The notes beneath the pieces are model-generated. The model made no database searches and was not told the DNA's origin. It saw only the letters and a program-made list of their open reading frames with translations. The translations under genes were made by a program, and so were the position numbers. From the NCBI GenBank assembly GCA_027919835.1, contig JANVFP010000004.1, positions 930,001-994,000 on the forward strand: a stretch of DNA of 64,000 bases, written 5' to 3'. Positions within the stretch are counted from its first letter, which is position 1, and every line of letters starts with the position of its first letter. Below, in pieces: positions 23,856 to 35,790 of this stretch. The stretch is from Lentinula raphanica (Eukaryota; Basidiomycota; Agaricomycetes; Agaricales; Omphalotaceae).

Positions 23856-25942
23856 ATGACGGACATTCTCAGATCCTATACTGATTTATCTTCTTCTTCA
23901 CCTCGATTCCAAGTTGCAACGGTCTTGCAGTCGATTATCAATGGTTTGATAGTTATTCCAGAATTTTTCTTGAATCCGTATTGAAGCCCCTTTGCCAGCT
24001 CTCCCTCTTACCTTTGACCAATCAACTCGTGCAGCACTCGTTAGACTCTTATTGAGAGACCTTAGGACGTCGAGCTCGAGATCTAGACTATTCCATAAAG
24101 GTACGTCTAACTCTAGTTCTTCGGGCAGCGTAAATCTGATGGCGGTGATTGTCTTACAAAGATGCTGCCCTGGCATTACTCGCTTTGAAGACGCTGGGTA
24201 GAGTGCCTGCGGGGTCCGAGCCACTGACTGAAGCATCAAGTCTTCGTACATTGTTGGAACTATCGAGTTCGCTCTATAAAGAAGATAGGAACGCGTCTTC
24301 TGAAGCTTTAAAGTGCATAGCGAATACTTTGCTATTATACGATCATGCCAGGATCACCTTTATCTCAAAAGAAGTTGGTGGCGGAGAGATATGTGCCCAT
24401 TTGTTGGAAGTGAGTATCTTTTAAGAGTGGCTTTGGGAATGATGCTCATGTCCTGTCCTTCAGAAAGCGACTACATCGGAACAAATATTCACTCTTTCTA
24501 GGATCATGTTCCTCGCAACTGCTTCACCTTCTTCTTTGATCCTGTCTCTTGTTGAAGACAAGCGCCATGGACGTACGATCATTGATGTCATTCCGACGAA
24601 AGTAGATATGGTCTTGTCTAGTGTGCTGGCCAACAAGGCTTTCGCTCGCGATGCCATGTCCGAACTCGTGAAATTTTCATTCAACTTGTTGTTGCATTAT
24701 CCCAAGGTTCGTATCCACAATGCTGCTCGCAATGATGAAACACCCATTTACCTTTTGGGACAGCTGTACAGTCTAGCCTCCACGTCGTCGAGAAGTCAGC
24801 AAGAATTCCAGAGTACCAATCTTGATGGGTATGTTTTTGGTCGGTCAATGAAAAGAACGATTGACTCATTTGTATGAATAGCTTACTTCCCTCTCTATTG
24901 CGCGTCTACCGAAGCCTTCCTCGCACATTCCCTATACCACTTGCTCCTCCATTAACTCATGTCATCCACGCACTCGTTACTATACCCATAACACCTTCTT
25001 TAATATCTATATGGTTCTCCACGGCGCGCAGTTCCTCATCATCATCCCGCCATCTACATTCATTAAATACCCCTCGGCCCCGAAGCTCAAGCACCTTGGA
25101 CCGTGCTCTCAACGTCTTCACCGCCGGACGCCGATCCCTTTCTATATCCTCAAACTACCCTACCTCTATGATCGGAAACTCCACCACCCGTGACATCGTC
25201 GTTCGTACAATGGACCTCCTCGGCGTCGTCTTCTCCTTCCACTTTCCTTCCACTTCCAACCCAGACTCGCGCGAAGTCCGAGAGGCGTTCAGAAACGTCT
25301 TGGTCGGATCAGGTATGTCCAGCGAAACTAGTCTGGATGAACTCGTGTCGCCTTTGGTTGCGCTGTGTACGAGGATATGTATGATGGATCAAACGTCACG
25401 GAGACGCGTGAGGGAATGGATTATTCCACCTGATTTAGATCGGTCTTATCCGTTGGGCGAAAGAGACGATTTATTGGGGAGGTGTATCCGTTTGCTCGGG
25501 AGTGTATATCATATGAGGTTAAAGGCTTCCGTGGGCGAAATGCTTTACGCGGCTTGCGATTGTGATCGTGAGTAATCTTTATATAGTCTTGCTAAAAACC
25601 GCTAACTCCCTTTCTATATGACTAGCCTCCATCCTCTGTAGTCTCGTCGGCTATGGACACGTTGCTGGTTTCCTATTCACCAAAGGAGTACTTACCGCAC
25701 CTCCCCCACCCTCAGCGAATCCTTACTCCTCACAGCGCGTCGTCAATCCTATTACGGGAACATATGACACAATGCCTCCCAACGCTTTGAACAACTCCAT
25801 CGCTGAGATGACTGAAGAAGAGAAAGAAATCGAGATGGATAAATTATTCGTTCTTTTCGACAGGCTCGACCGTTCTGGGGCGCCACCTCCGTCTCAGTCA
25901 AAGACTCTTCACTCCAGCAGATCAAGACGCACGCCGAAGTAG
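23856..25942 (+). CDS. RIC8: Ric8/synembryn, G-alpha exchange factor and chaperone
   Basis: Armadillo-like cytosolic protein; known relatives fold and activate G-alpha subunits. Six exons (23856-23943, 23987-24100, 24162-24409, 24464-24828, 24882-25567, 25626-25942) give 605 aa; phases sum exactly. Family blocks: DAALALLALKTLGRVPAGSE, EALKCIANTLLLYD, VKFSFNLLLHYPK, MDLLGVVFSFHFP, ESEVGYG-type SLVGYGHVAGFLFTKG, NPITG, and the C-terminal EMTEEEKEIEMDKLFVLFDR. The first 29 residues join through a short 43-bp intron that I placed by phase; this junction is less sure. Ser-rich inserts in the middle (STARSSSSSSRHLH) are lineage additions. If the nearby 7-TM proteins signal through G proteins, Ric8 would act downstream of them. 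Confidence 0.92.
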
Positions 25943-26862
25943 CTTCAATTATTTCTGCTATATATATTTTTTGCTCATTATTACTTCCTATCATCTCTGA
26001 TCGTAATGTGCCTTGCCATCGTTCGAGTTTCTAATACTTTCCAGCAGCCAGAATTCTACCTTGCATTTTTTCTTCCCATCTGGCCACTCCCTTCTTTCCG
26101 TCTCTCTCTTCCCGTTGATGTACTTTCCAATGACATCTTCATGATACCTGTTCACTGTTTTCCAGCCTACCGAAGCATCGGAGAAACATGGGTTCTACAT
26201 ACCAAAAGTTCCATGCATGACACTTCTGACTACCTTACTTCATTTAGAACGTGCTTGCTGTTCATCGTCTATATCTATGTGTTTTATTTCACCAACAATG
26301 TGTATCAATAGAGTACTTTCTTGACCCGTAATCTAGAAATCTTCCTCACGGACCCGGGACCGGGACAGGTGCTGGATACATGTTCCACGAATTCGAACCA
26401 CTGGATCTCTGGGTCGCACTGTGTCTGTAGCCTTGGGTGACATTGGTTTTGCGTGCTTTTGGATATACCGCCTGTTCTGTTCGTCAAAAAAGGCAGACAT
26501 TAAGAAGGGGATGTTTGCATATAACTTTCAGCGACACTATATAATTATTGCATACAACCAGCGAGTGCAATATGTATGTATATCGTACTGAACCGTAACC
26601 ACAGAAAACCAAGAGAATACATCATATCAAGTCAACAAGAAGCAAATTGTTGCATATAACTAGCGACACTATATCGTACTGAACCCGGTGAACCGTAACC
26701 ACAAAATTAAGAGAACATAAGTATGTCAAAAATACCAAAGATATCAACGTGAGAGTGAACAGTAAAGTTATTGTACAATTCATCCATGATGTCAACAGCA
26801 AGGATGCAGGAAAAACCTCATTTCTGTGAGGCCTCAACGCATATTGCATGCTACTTGAAGCC
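25943..26862. other. Intergenic region between Ric8 and first 7-TM gene (convergent)
   Basis: 920 bp between two 3' ends. It holds a degenerate direct repeat (26514-26720, listed separately). Otherwise AT-rich 3' flank without a recognisable gene. Confidence 0.5.
26514..26720. repeat. Degenerate direct repeat, two copies
   Basis: Copy A 26514-26620 and copy B 26649-26720 share TTGCATATAAC, GCGACACTATAT, ATCGTACTGAAC and GAACCGTAACCACA in the same order; copy A has extra sequence in the middle. Confidence 0.65.
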
Positions 26863-28398
26863 TCACTGAATCATTGCAATGGCCGGATCATCGAAACGGA
26901 CCATACAGAACATTGCCCGTAGGAGATCCTAGCAAAGATTATAGTAAGCAGGCTAGCATTGAAATAGTTCGAGTAGCATATTACCCGCTGACTCCCAAAG
27001 ATCAGAGCTGCTGCACCAGACACTATATCATGACTCTGAGCTTAAGTGCGACTGGTCAAACTTGATCATCAGGAAGAAAACTGACATGATGCTGTGACAA
27101 TGGCAGAAATAACTTTTTCTGTCTCGCTGCTACGTGTAGAAGTAGCAGCCAGAATCGAGAGCCTTTGAAAGTGCCATGCGCATTAGTAGTTTCATTGGAG
27201 GATTTAGGGGGGGGAAAGAGTGAATAGAACCTACACAAGTGCTAGGATTGGCAAGAAGCTGAAGAGGGACACGCGTACGATCATTCCTGTGGGTAGAACA
27301 TTCTGCTTAGGGATGCGACGGCGCCGGTTTACCAACCAATTCTTGTATAACATGGTGAAAGTCTTGACTGATCGGTTTTGTGAGGCCGAATGAGCTGAGA
27401 GCAAGTAACATCTTCGAAACATTGAACTTACCCTCAAGACATAGCATCGCAATCGAAAAAATAGCGACAAGTATGGCACTGATTGAAGTCCTGTCTGGAG
27501 ATTAGCACATGCTGCGTCAGAATCGCTGGAAGGGAGCCTACTCACGGAACCACATCCGCAAGATTACAGTACATGCCAGTTTCACTTCTTTGCACTTTTG
27601 ATGGATGCATCACCCCATACTGTGTACAACTCAGTCAGCAATCGTTGCCTATGTGAATGAAAAGACTTGGGATTACTGACCACTATGACCATGATGAAGA
27701 CGGACAGATAGATGACTGCAGGGGCAAGAACCTACAATTTTGTCTTCCGTGAAAAATGTCACTATGCCACCTTTAGGTTAAGCAGACGTACCAGACGATG
27801 TATCCATCGACGATTTCCAGTGGCCTGAGCGAAAGCAATGCGGGCCGATAGATAGATCTTGAAACAATTCCAAATGAGCAACATTCGAGTAGCGATCCAC
27901 CATGTACTCAGCGCAAATTAGACGAACCTCCAACAGAATTGCTAATGTAGCACACGCATTTCTGTACGACGGATGTAAAATTGCATTCATTCCTGACACA
28001 GTGATACTACTCACGCAGGTGGACCAGCATATATCATAGCCGCCTGAACAAGGCAGTAACCAAATGCTGGACAATGGGCACCAGTTTGTTGACCAACCAG
28101 GGCGAAATAAGAGATGCACCACCATACCCAACCGAGCATGAACATATACCAGATTGGGGCCCGTTTGATATGAGATGAAAAGAAAGCAGTAATTGTCAGA
28201 CCAGCTACAGCGATGAAACCAAAAATTTGCAGTCCATTATATAGCCAGATGGATGAAATGCGAAGGCTGCTGGTTGTTCCAGTTCCTGGGGTACAAGGTC
28301 AGAATTGTTGATATCGCATGTTGCCCAGCAAAGAGTTTGGATAGATCACCAAGGTTTAAAGTGCTGCCAGCACAAGTACTGTAGCCTGTGTGAGACAT
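26863..28398 (-). CDS. 7-TM receptor-like membrane protein 1
   Basis: Polytopic membrane protein of the fungal GPCR-like type seen in agarics; ligand unknown. Spliced from MSHTGYSTCAGSTLNLG (28398-28350) through about ten exons. Helices in order include IWLYNGLQIFGFIAVAGLTI, IWYMFMLGWVWWCISYFALV, YCLVQAAMIYAGPPA, APAVIYLSVFIMVIV, SISAILVAIFSIAMLCLE and VRVSLFSFLPILALVLSI, with a last one near IVSGAAALIFGSQRD. Cys pairs in the loop HCPAFGYCLVQ and in METGMYCNLADV-like sequence fit a structural disulphide. The end is DLLRAMFCMVRFDDP. The Lys/Arg-rich third inner loop (NRRRRIPKQ) is compatible with G-protein contact. Several introns are placed by phase and hydrophobicity. Paralogues lie at 32259 and 50069. 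Confidence 0.75.
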
Positions 28399-29095
28399 TT
28401 GTGTGATAGAACGTAGTGTCTTGCTTGTGCTAGATCTACTAGTAGGCAGATAAGAATGAGAAGGAAATTGAAGCACAATGAAGAGAGCTCACATCCCAGT
28501 GCAGACTAGATAAAGAGAATCAGTCAAAATCAGTTGACGACTGCCTTGTTCGATTTGAACTGGCTCCATGAGATGAGGTGAGACATAGTCCACTATGAAG
28601 TAGTGAATCTGTCATCTAGAGAATAAAGATGAGACACTGCCAGGATTGCGGCCTATTGCAGCTGAACTCCTTTCTTGCGATCCAGTGCTTGGTTACAATG
28701 CTATGATATGATTGTCTCGAGATGAATGTTGACGTTGAGCATTGAAGTTGCAGCCTACAATGTCCTGGGTTAGTGGCAAGTGCTAAGCGGAACCTGACAC
28801 CTGTGCAGGACCACTGAGGGGCATCCGTTAGAGAAAAGCGCCGATATTGCATTCGAAACACTCCTTCACTGCTGGGCTAAGATTTACTTATCCAGTATTA
28901 TTATTCGAAGCTTGGGCTTGATCTCATGACTCCTCTAAATAAGGAGGCAATGACCCATGATTGAGAATTGGAAGATAGCATAGATGATAGGGGCATCCGA
29001 AGTTGTAGCTAAGTGCTTTTGAAGCGCTGAGTGACTCATTCTCCAAATTAATTCCCAAACTCCTACTTTAGACAAAGTCAACCAAGGTGACAGTG

Positions 29096-29690
29096 GCCGA
29101 ATGCCGCTTTCACGGCTAGAGCATTCTGAACGCCATTGAATTTGACTGCCAGCTGTAGCCCTAACATGCAGTGGCTTTGCCCTTGCAATGTACAACTTAT
29201 GGCTTCTTGGATAGTGAAAGTTCAAAGGAGGCAGCACCAGAAGGCACTGGAATTTTAAGGCAAGTATGAAGACTACTAATCTCCCGAGTCAGACTCGTAG
29301 CTTGAGATATGCAAGACAGTCGTTGCACTCAATCTAGAAAACTACCCATGAGAGATGTATAAGTAGTAGTATACTATCACACATTTCCATTTCATTCAAT
29401 CTTCTATCTACTTACTTACTTACTTACTTATTTACTTACTGTCTACATACATACATACTGCACAAATACTGACATGTATGCCAGGAGGAACGACAACTTG
29501 CGGCGCCGGCACCATAACACAAATTTTTGGATCCACAATGTCAATACTAGAGGTTTTGCCTTGGGCGACTCGTTTCTCTGGGGAGTTCAAAGCCAAATTG
29601 TGCATCGCGAGGGCAAAGCCTCATAGGGCTACAGTTGACTTCGATGGACTGGTGTTGTTCGGAATGCTCTAGCCGTGAGAGCGGCCGGCC
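29096..29690. repeat. Inverted-repeat pair of about 100 bp, possible MITE-like remnant
   Basis: The complement of 29096-29208 aligns with 29588-29690: both read AAGCCA..., then GGGCAAAGCC, AGGGCTACAG, GAATGCTCTAGCCGTGA and AGCGGC. The 380-bp centre holds the simple repeats. No target-site duplication is obvious. Confidence 0.6.
29409..29458 (+). repeat. Simple repeat (ACTT)n and (ATAC)n
   Basis: About seven ACTT-like units with one mismatch, then three to four ATAC units. Confidence 0.85.
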
Positions 29691-29911
29691 GCTGAGTGTG
29701 TAAGTTTTCGCGCTTATATACCTCCTCACTGAGACAACTTACTTACATGGTTCTGTTGGATCGATCTTCCTTGTTCCTTTCATGACTTTTGAGTCCTTAC
29801 ATGTGTCCTAAGATCTGGTTGCTTTTTAGCATGGTGTGTTTTCGCTTCTGCTCTCCGGAAGTGCAAGGAACCCCCCACCACAGTACTTTTTGAGAAACCT
29901 TTCCAGTACTT

Positions 29912-31529
29912 ATGCCCAACTTGAATCCTTTCCGAGACGCACCTGAGTATAAAGTCAGGAAGAACACACCGTTTTCACCTTCAAAAGTCGGTTTGGTTGC
30001 ATGACTTGATGAACGTGCTGACAACTTTGATTAACCAAGGTGACCTGGAACGAGCTTCATTCAGCTTTACCAAAACAGCTATTCAAGAAATCGACTATGA
30101 AAGGGCTCAGCTATGTCGCTCGTGACATCCTTTTGGCACTACTACTGTACAAGTTAACATGGTCTTTGGACGCAACAGCGGCTATGCTTGCGAAGGTCTT
30201 GGCTGTGTATCCAACTCGGGAGTGGCTACTTGCGTGGAGTCTTTGGCTTGTGTACTTCAATGTACAGGGCATCTTCTTAACATCTTTGTGGTGTTTGGCT
30301 CATGAAGCGAGTCATGGCTGCTTGTCACCCTACACTTGGATCAACGACCTCGTCGGTTTCATGCTTCATACGGTAGGTGCTTCGTTCCTCAAGTTTCACA
30401 GCAATATGAATCGAGTCTTAGTTTCTTCTGGTACCATATTTTTCCTGGAAATCGACTCACCTGTCTCACCACGCATCCACCGTATCTGTCGAACGGGACG
30501 AGAACTACGTGCCTGCTACTCGATCTGATTTCGCTCTGGCGCCTGAAGATATCGCGAATGCTGCAGATTATCACGAAGCCTTTCAAGAGACGCCTATTTA
30601 TACCGCATTGCGCTTGATTGCTATGCAGGTATTCGGATTGATATCATACTTGCTGTTCAACGTCAAGGGTTCTCCTAGGCATCCACCCGGCACGAATGTG
30701 AACAATTCTTTTCGATAGTCAAATGATCATATCTAACTGTCATTGCAGCATTTCAATCCAAATGCATCGTTGTTCAAGCCCCATGAACGATTGGGCGTCG
30801 TGATGTCTGATATCGGGATCATATCGATGGTCTGCATCCTGGTCTGGTGGACAAAAAATGTTGGTTTGGGCCAGTTTGTTCGACTGTACTTCATTCCCTA
30901 TCTCGTATGTTCATCTTAAACTCTTACATTTGTTTTTGTTTTGCTGAACCTTAACGAAGATCACAAACCATTGGATCGTTATGTTGACATATCTCCAGCA
31001 TACTGATCCAACAATACCTTACTATCGCCGCTCCCAATGGACCTTTGTTCGTGGCGCATTGGCAAGTGTGGATCGACCATTTTTAGGATGGATAGGGCAC
31101 GTTTTCTTCCATAACGTTTCTCATAACCATGTGCGTGAATGACTTCCTATGAAAGATTATGCGCGTGGTCTAATCATGTTGTCCTTGACCTCCAGATCTC
31201 TCATCATCTTTTCTCGTCCATTCCTTTCTGTGAGTCCGATTGACTTCACTTGAAGGTTGCAATTGTTCATTGCAACAGACAATCAACCCATCGCAACTGA
31301 GTACATAAAGAAGATACTGAAAGAGGATTACAACTATGATTCTACCGTCAGTCTCCCCCATTCGCTTCTGAACTCATACATACCATTAGTGGACTTCTTT
31401 CAGAACTCCTTTCGTGCACTATATCGCAGCTTTGTTGAATGCGCGTTCATCGAAGATGAAGGCAATATAATATTCTTCAAGAACAGGAAAGGACGTGCCA
31501 GTCGTGTTCTTGCTGAATCTTCGACATGA
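29912..31529 (+). CDS. Delta-12-type membrane fatty acid desaturase
   Basis: ER membrane di-iron enzyme that would introduce a double bond in an acyl chain (oleate to linoleate in the nearest known families). Eight exons (29912-29986, 30040-30372, 30422-30697, 30749-30904, 30960-31130, 31196-31229, 31279-31350, 31390-31529) give 418 aa with exact phase. Three histidine boxes: HEASHG, HLSHHAST, and the third in HNVSHNHISHH, split by the intron at 31131. The N-terminal VTWNELHSALPKQLF matches the family entry segment before helix 1. C-terminal block: RSFVECAFIEDEGNIIFFKN. Box 1 has Ala-Ser where HECGH is usual. The two shortest exons and the 39-bp last intron were placed by phase. Regioselectivity cannot be settled by sequence alone. 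Confidence 0.9.
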
Positions 31530-32258
31530 TTTACTTGCAAGCTTCGTTTAGATCATCCTCAATCGAGGCCAATGCTCTAGCTTTTGTCCTTTTGGGAATG
31601 CTGCAATTACTTACCACCTCAAGTTGACGCAGGCATGTCTCGAGTTGTGTCCGTGACGCTGCCAGTATAGGGGAGGAGGCGGGAAGGAACTCGATATTAT
31701 GCAAATACACTCGCTAAATTTCAAACTAAAAGTTGTACAGTATTAGTACTAGTTGAATTCTGAATTGCTCGGCCGTTTGCAAAAGCTCAGGATTGTGCGG
31801 ACATGCCACGACAAGGGAGTTCTATCAAACCGAGTGTCGATCGTTAGATATGAAGTTGTGTCTCGTTGCATAGAAGTTTAATGTCTTCGCAAACTCCGGT
31901 AAGCTCGAATAAAAACCATGAGAAACGCAAAGCCCGCCCGCCATACCTACAGTCATAGAAAGATGACAAGAAAACAAGGCAGTATTGAGTTGTCGAGAGC
32001 AATAAGGACCAAGTCAAAGGTAAGTGTAGGTACTCTGAGATATCCTTGTTTAATGCAAGCATTTGGTGAACTAAGTTGCCTAACGTAGCAAAGACGTTTG
32101 CATCGCTTAGATGGACAATTCTGTTCACAAAAAACCGCGTATGCCTTCGAGTAGTGGCGTATGTAATAGTAATATCAAGATAGCGATCGACGAAGAAATG
32201 ACTTTGAAGGACCTGCCATGAATCGCCAGTTACAAGAGTGTCTAATAGAAAGAGACCG
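31530..32258. other. Convergent intergenic region
   Basis: 729 bp between the 3' ends of the desaturase and the second 7-TM gene. Nothing recognised. Confidence 0.5.
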
Positions 32259-33774
32259 TCATACAGTTCTGAGAGTATCTCGTTGGGACGGCATTACTGT
32301 TATTAGATTTTCATTAGACGTGTTTGGTCTGTTCCTCCAAAAGAGGCAAACATGCAGAAGATCCTGGAAGATTTGACTGTCACTAATCTCTCTAAGGCTT
32401 TGTTCAGTCGACCAACCTTGTGGCTTCCAAAAATACAAACGCCGGCAACTGGTACTGCGCGTGAGGTGTCAGTAGAGATTTGTAGCTTCAAGAGTTGTTT
32501 CACGTACTCGTTGCATAGATTATATCCAGCGCGACCAAACTTTTATTTGCGCTTCCCGGATCAATGAATGCAAGCAAGAAGAACAGTGCCCCGACGCTAT
32601 GAGGGAGGATCAGCTATTGAGCATCGAAGTATGAACGGATCTTATGTGGAATTTTGGAGGCATCAGGAAAGCTCACATCACAGTAATCAGGCCAAAGAGA
32701 GTGAAAGCGGAGACTCGCACAAACATGGAGGTATAGTTTCCCTTCCTTAGCAGGACCCAATTCTTTCGGAAGATCAGATACACGACTACTGTTATGAAGC
32801 CAAAATTGAGTGATTTAAACATCGCCTCCACAAAATACTCACCGTTCAAACCAAGGATGGGTGCCACAAGAATAATGACTATGGCTGCAGCAATCCGATC
32901 ACTGACAATCAGTCAGTCGAGTCGTTGACTGTCTGGGTGCAAAAAACATGATAATCACGGAACATAGTCTTCCAAACTACAAGAGGCAAGTGCAAAGAAT
33001 CTAGACTCGGGTGTAGCATAACTCAGCTTGTGATGCGCACAAAGATAGTCAGCATAACATAGAAGGCAAGCAGAAAACATAATTCACACTAAGCGATTCT
33101 ATGATCACCACAACGTATATAACGTAGGGAGAGATCAGGAGCTAGATAGAAAGATCAATCCGACAAACGAGCGTGACATTGCCATTGAAAACACTCGCCA
33201 GTTTTGGGAAATGACGGTGTCTCAGTACACGATTCAATTCAAGGTTAAGTGATGTTCGGATATTGAGATATAACTTGAACGGTGAATATGATGGAAATTG
33301 TGAGAAGCCCCATACCATCAACTTACTTGAATGACCAATGCCAATGCAGCAGCAGAACAACTGCCAAAGCAATGGTCTGTTAGCTGATTCCGGAGGAGAG
33401 GAAGAAAAGAAAACACCTACAGAGGGGAAGCGGCATAGGTAAGTGCAGATTGTGCTACACACAGCGGAACGTCCGGGTTACCATCAAAAGCATGTCCAGC
33501 AAAGAGAAGAAGGAGGTTCGATATACAGAATATTATCCAACAAATGAAGAAGTTATACCAAGTGGCTTGACGAGGCACAGAAGAGAAGACAGCCGTGAAA
33601 AGTATGAAAGTAGAACCAGCTAGACCTATGGCTTGTAAAACGTTGAAGGTCCGTAACTCGGGGCCAAAGTTGACAACGACTATGTAAACTATGTCAGTGT
33701 TATGCGAGGATTTCCAAGCGGTCAATGAAGTCACCTTCACTCGACGAATTAACTTTGATCAACGTTTGTACCAT
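32259..33774 (-). CDS. 7-TM receptor-like membrane protein 2
   Basis: Same family as the gene at 26863. Start MVQTLIKVNSSSE (33774), then VVVNFGPELRTFNVLQ into helix 1 (AIGLAGSTFILFTAVF), helix 2 NFFICWIIFCISNLLLLFAG, the Cys-bearing loop DVPLCVAQSALTYAASPL, SAAALALVIQ, LLISPYVIYVVVIIESL, IAAAIVIILVAPILGLN, FVRVSAFTLFGLITVM and a final segment ending PVAGVCIFGSHKD, the equivalent of FGSQRD in copy 1. The tail DLLHVCLFWRNRPN resembles DLLRAMFCMVRFDD. About nine exons, several placed by phase; a long intron of about 270 bp follows the third helix. An upstream in-frame extension to 34023 is possible but has no support. Ligand and coupling unknown. Confidence 0.68.
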
Positions 33775-34649
33775 AGTCCGAAGGTGAGAATGGAACAAGT
33801 GCGCTTGCTTGTTCAGAGTGGGGTAATTAGGCAAAGACTTGGACATTACGATGTTCTTATATGAATCGATGAACTTACGATCTGTAGGTGTGAATCGCAA
33901 TACGATCATCCCATCCATCATCTGTCCATCGACTCCTGGATCATCTGCATAGAATCTAGTCTTGTAGTCGACGCAAGTTGGCCGAGTTTGTGAACCTAAA
34001 ACCATCTCAAATCTGACACACAATATTCGAGAATCATCATGATGTGTTGCCCGGTGAATTTGAAGAACAATGATTGTTGTATAATCATTGACTAGTCAAT
34101 TAACATTATTGAAGGCATCGAGCCCGGACAGAAACCAGTAGCACACTGCACAGCACTGAGCGATGATAGTCATGAATTACCTTAGAATACAAAAAGAGCC
34201 GAATTTGGTAGAAAGAGCTTCTGTCTGTTGAAGGTTGAGCGCGAGCACTGAGTATTGAACAAAACCTACCTAATCAAGCTTCGAGTTACCCCCATTTGCT
34301 AAACATTTCCTACTATCGTGGAGCTGTTCCTCGAATCTTTGCTTACCGCGCATCCAATGTGCAAACCCGTATGACTACTACTAGCAATCTCAGAATTAGT
34401 AACACGTATGGGCTCATTGGGTCGAGTTTCAGAGTATAATGAACTCACATTTGCTGGTTCGAGTTATGCCTTCCACTCGACCCATTCATCACGGAGGAAA
34501 GATGCATTCGTATCATGTATGAAAAAGCACGAAGAGCACATGCAGGAGGACGCGGGAATAACGAACCGCAAAATGGATAACATCCTGAGCATGCAAAAAT
34601 GGGAGTAACAGGACTAATCAACGAGAAGAACAGCAGGCCAGGACAACTG
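33775..34649. other. Intergenic region upstream of 7-TM gene 2
   Basis: 875 bp; presumed promoter of the 7-TM gene and flank of the pseudogene. No gene recognised. Confidence 0.45.
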
Positions 34650-35790
34650 AGGTCAGATCAATGCCTCGACGGTCTGAGATTGTTCGTACTGAGATCGGAC
34701 GACATTGGGTCCTTCCCGAGAACAATGATATCAATGCGAAAATCAGTGTGCATTCGCATCTATCGTCAATGTGACTATCAACGGGAAGGTTCAAAGACAG
34801 CACCGTGAGTCAAAAGACCAAAAGGGGTCGAAGGATTCATCGGAGTATCCCTAACCAAAGGCGGGGTAGAAGAGATCTTTGCAGTGCCTCGGTTGATATC
34901 CGAGTACACCGCTGATGATTTCGCAGAACCTAGAGGATCTTGCCGGATGGAAGTTGCTGAGTCTTGCTCGTGTGGGTTTCTGGACAGTGACGGCCATAAC
35001 TTTTAGGGTTGATGTTGACACAGCGAGAAGAGATGAGATGATCGAAGTTCGTGACAACCTTGTCCGGAGCGTAGTAAACAGGCCTTCATGGCCTTGTCTT
35101 TCTCTAACTGGACAAGGAGAAGATGAGGAATCAGAATCAAAGTGACAAGACAATGGGAGGTATTAGAGACAAAAGAAAAGACTATGTAGAAGAACAAGGA
35201 GGGAAGAGAAGGAAAGACGTGAGGAATTCCGATAAACCGCTCCAAAGTCGGTCCGACGCTAGTCTCCCCCATAGTCAGACTCGTAGATTGACAATCCTTC
35301 CAGGACTACGCATGACAATCGATGCTGTAGTCCGACGCTAAACACCCAGGATAAAAGGAAACATTTCAAGGATATAAGACGCGATGGTCACTGGCCGTGG
35401 ATTGATTATCAGAACGGGTTGCAGCATATTTCCCAACTCCTGGGATTATAAGACGATTGGTGAAGGTTTGGCGAAAAACAGATACAGAAGTTAAGAGACA
35501 TACGACTAGCGAAATCCCACTCGAGCTTGCTGACCATGATAACGAGAGCCCTGCGAGGGAGACGAAGATGTTGTGAAATTGGGATGAGACAACAACTTCG
35601 CGCTTGAACGATTGGTGCGCGTAAACCTGCGAAGGTTGTTGGTTATCTGTCTTCGGTTCAAATATGTCAACGTACCTTGTATAATCTCATACTCCTTATA
35701 AGACCCCATACTGCTTGTTTTGGCGGAAGTATGATGTATAATGACGAGAATGCCCAAGCCATCCCTCTTCCTCATATCTTCACTCCGAAA
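34650..35790 (-). pseudogene. Broken copy of the neighbouring polytopic membrane protein gene
   Basis: Aligns with the 3' part of the gene at 36471-39382. The stretch AVTVQKPTRARLSNFHP here matches AVTVQKPARARFSNFHP there; the DNA around 34659 (ATCAATGCCTCGACGGTC) matches the end of that gene (ATCATTGCCTCGAGGGCC). The exon reading GTTTACGCGCACCAATCGTT matches its VYAQQSF exon. The copy has lost the exons for the helices between the NIYR and LPWAILG segments by a fusion inside ATCTTCGTC. It is frameshifted after the FHP motif and stops soon after. No complete frame is possible, so it is called a pseudogene. Confidence 0.8.

Larger units (their letters stand above)
28399..29911. other. Long divergent intergenic region with repeats
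   Basis: 1.5 kb between the first 7-TM gene and the desaturase. It contains an inverted-repeat pair (29096-29208 and 29588-29690), an ACTT simple repeat (29409-29440) followed by ATAC repeats, and a TATATA-type element near 29715 upstream of the desaturase. No convincing gene; open frames are unspliced and lack family similarity. Confidence 0.5.
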
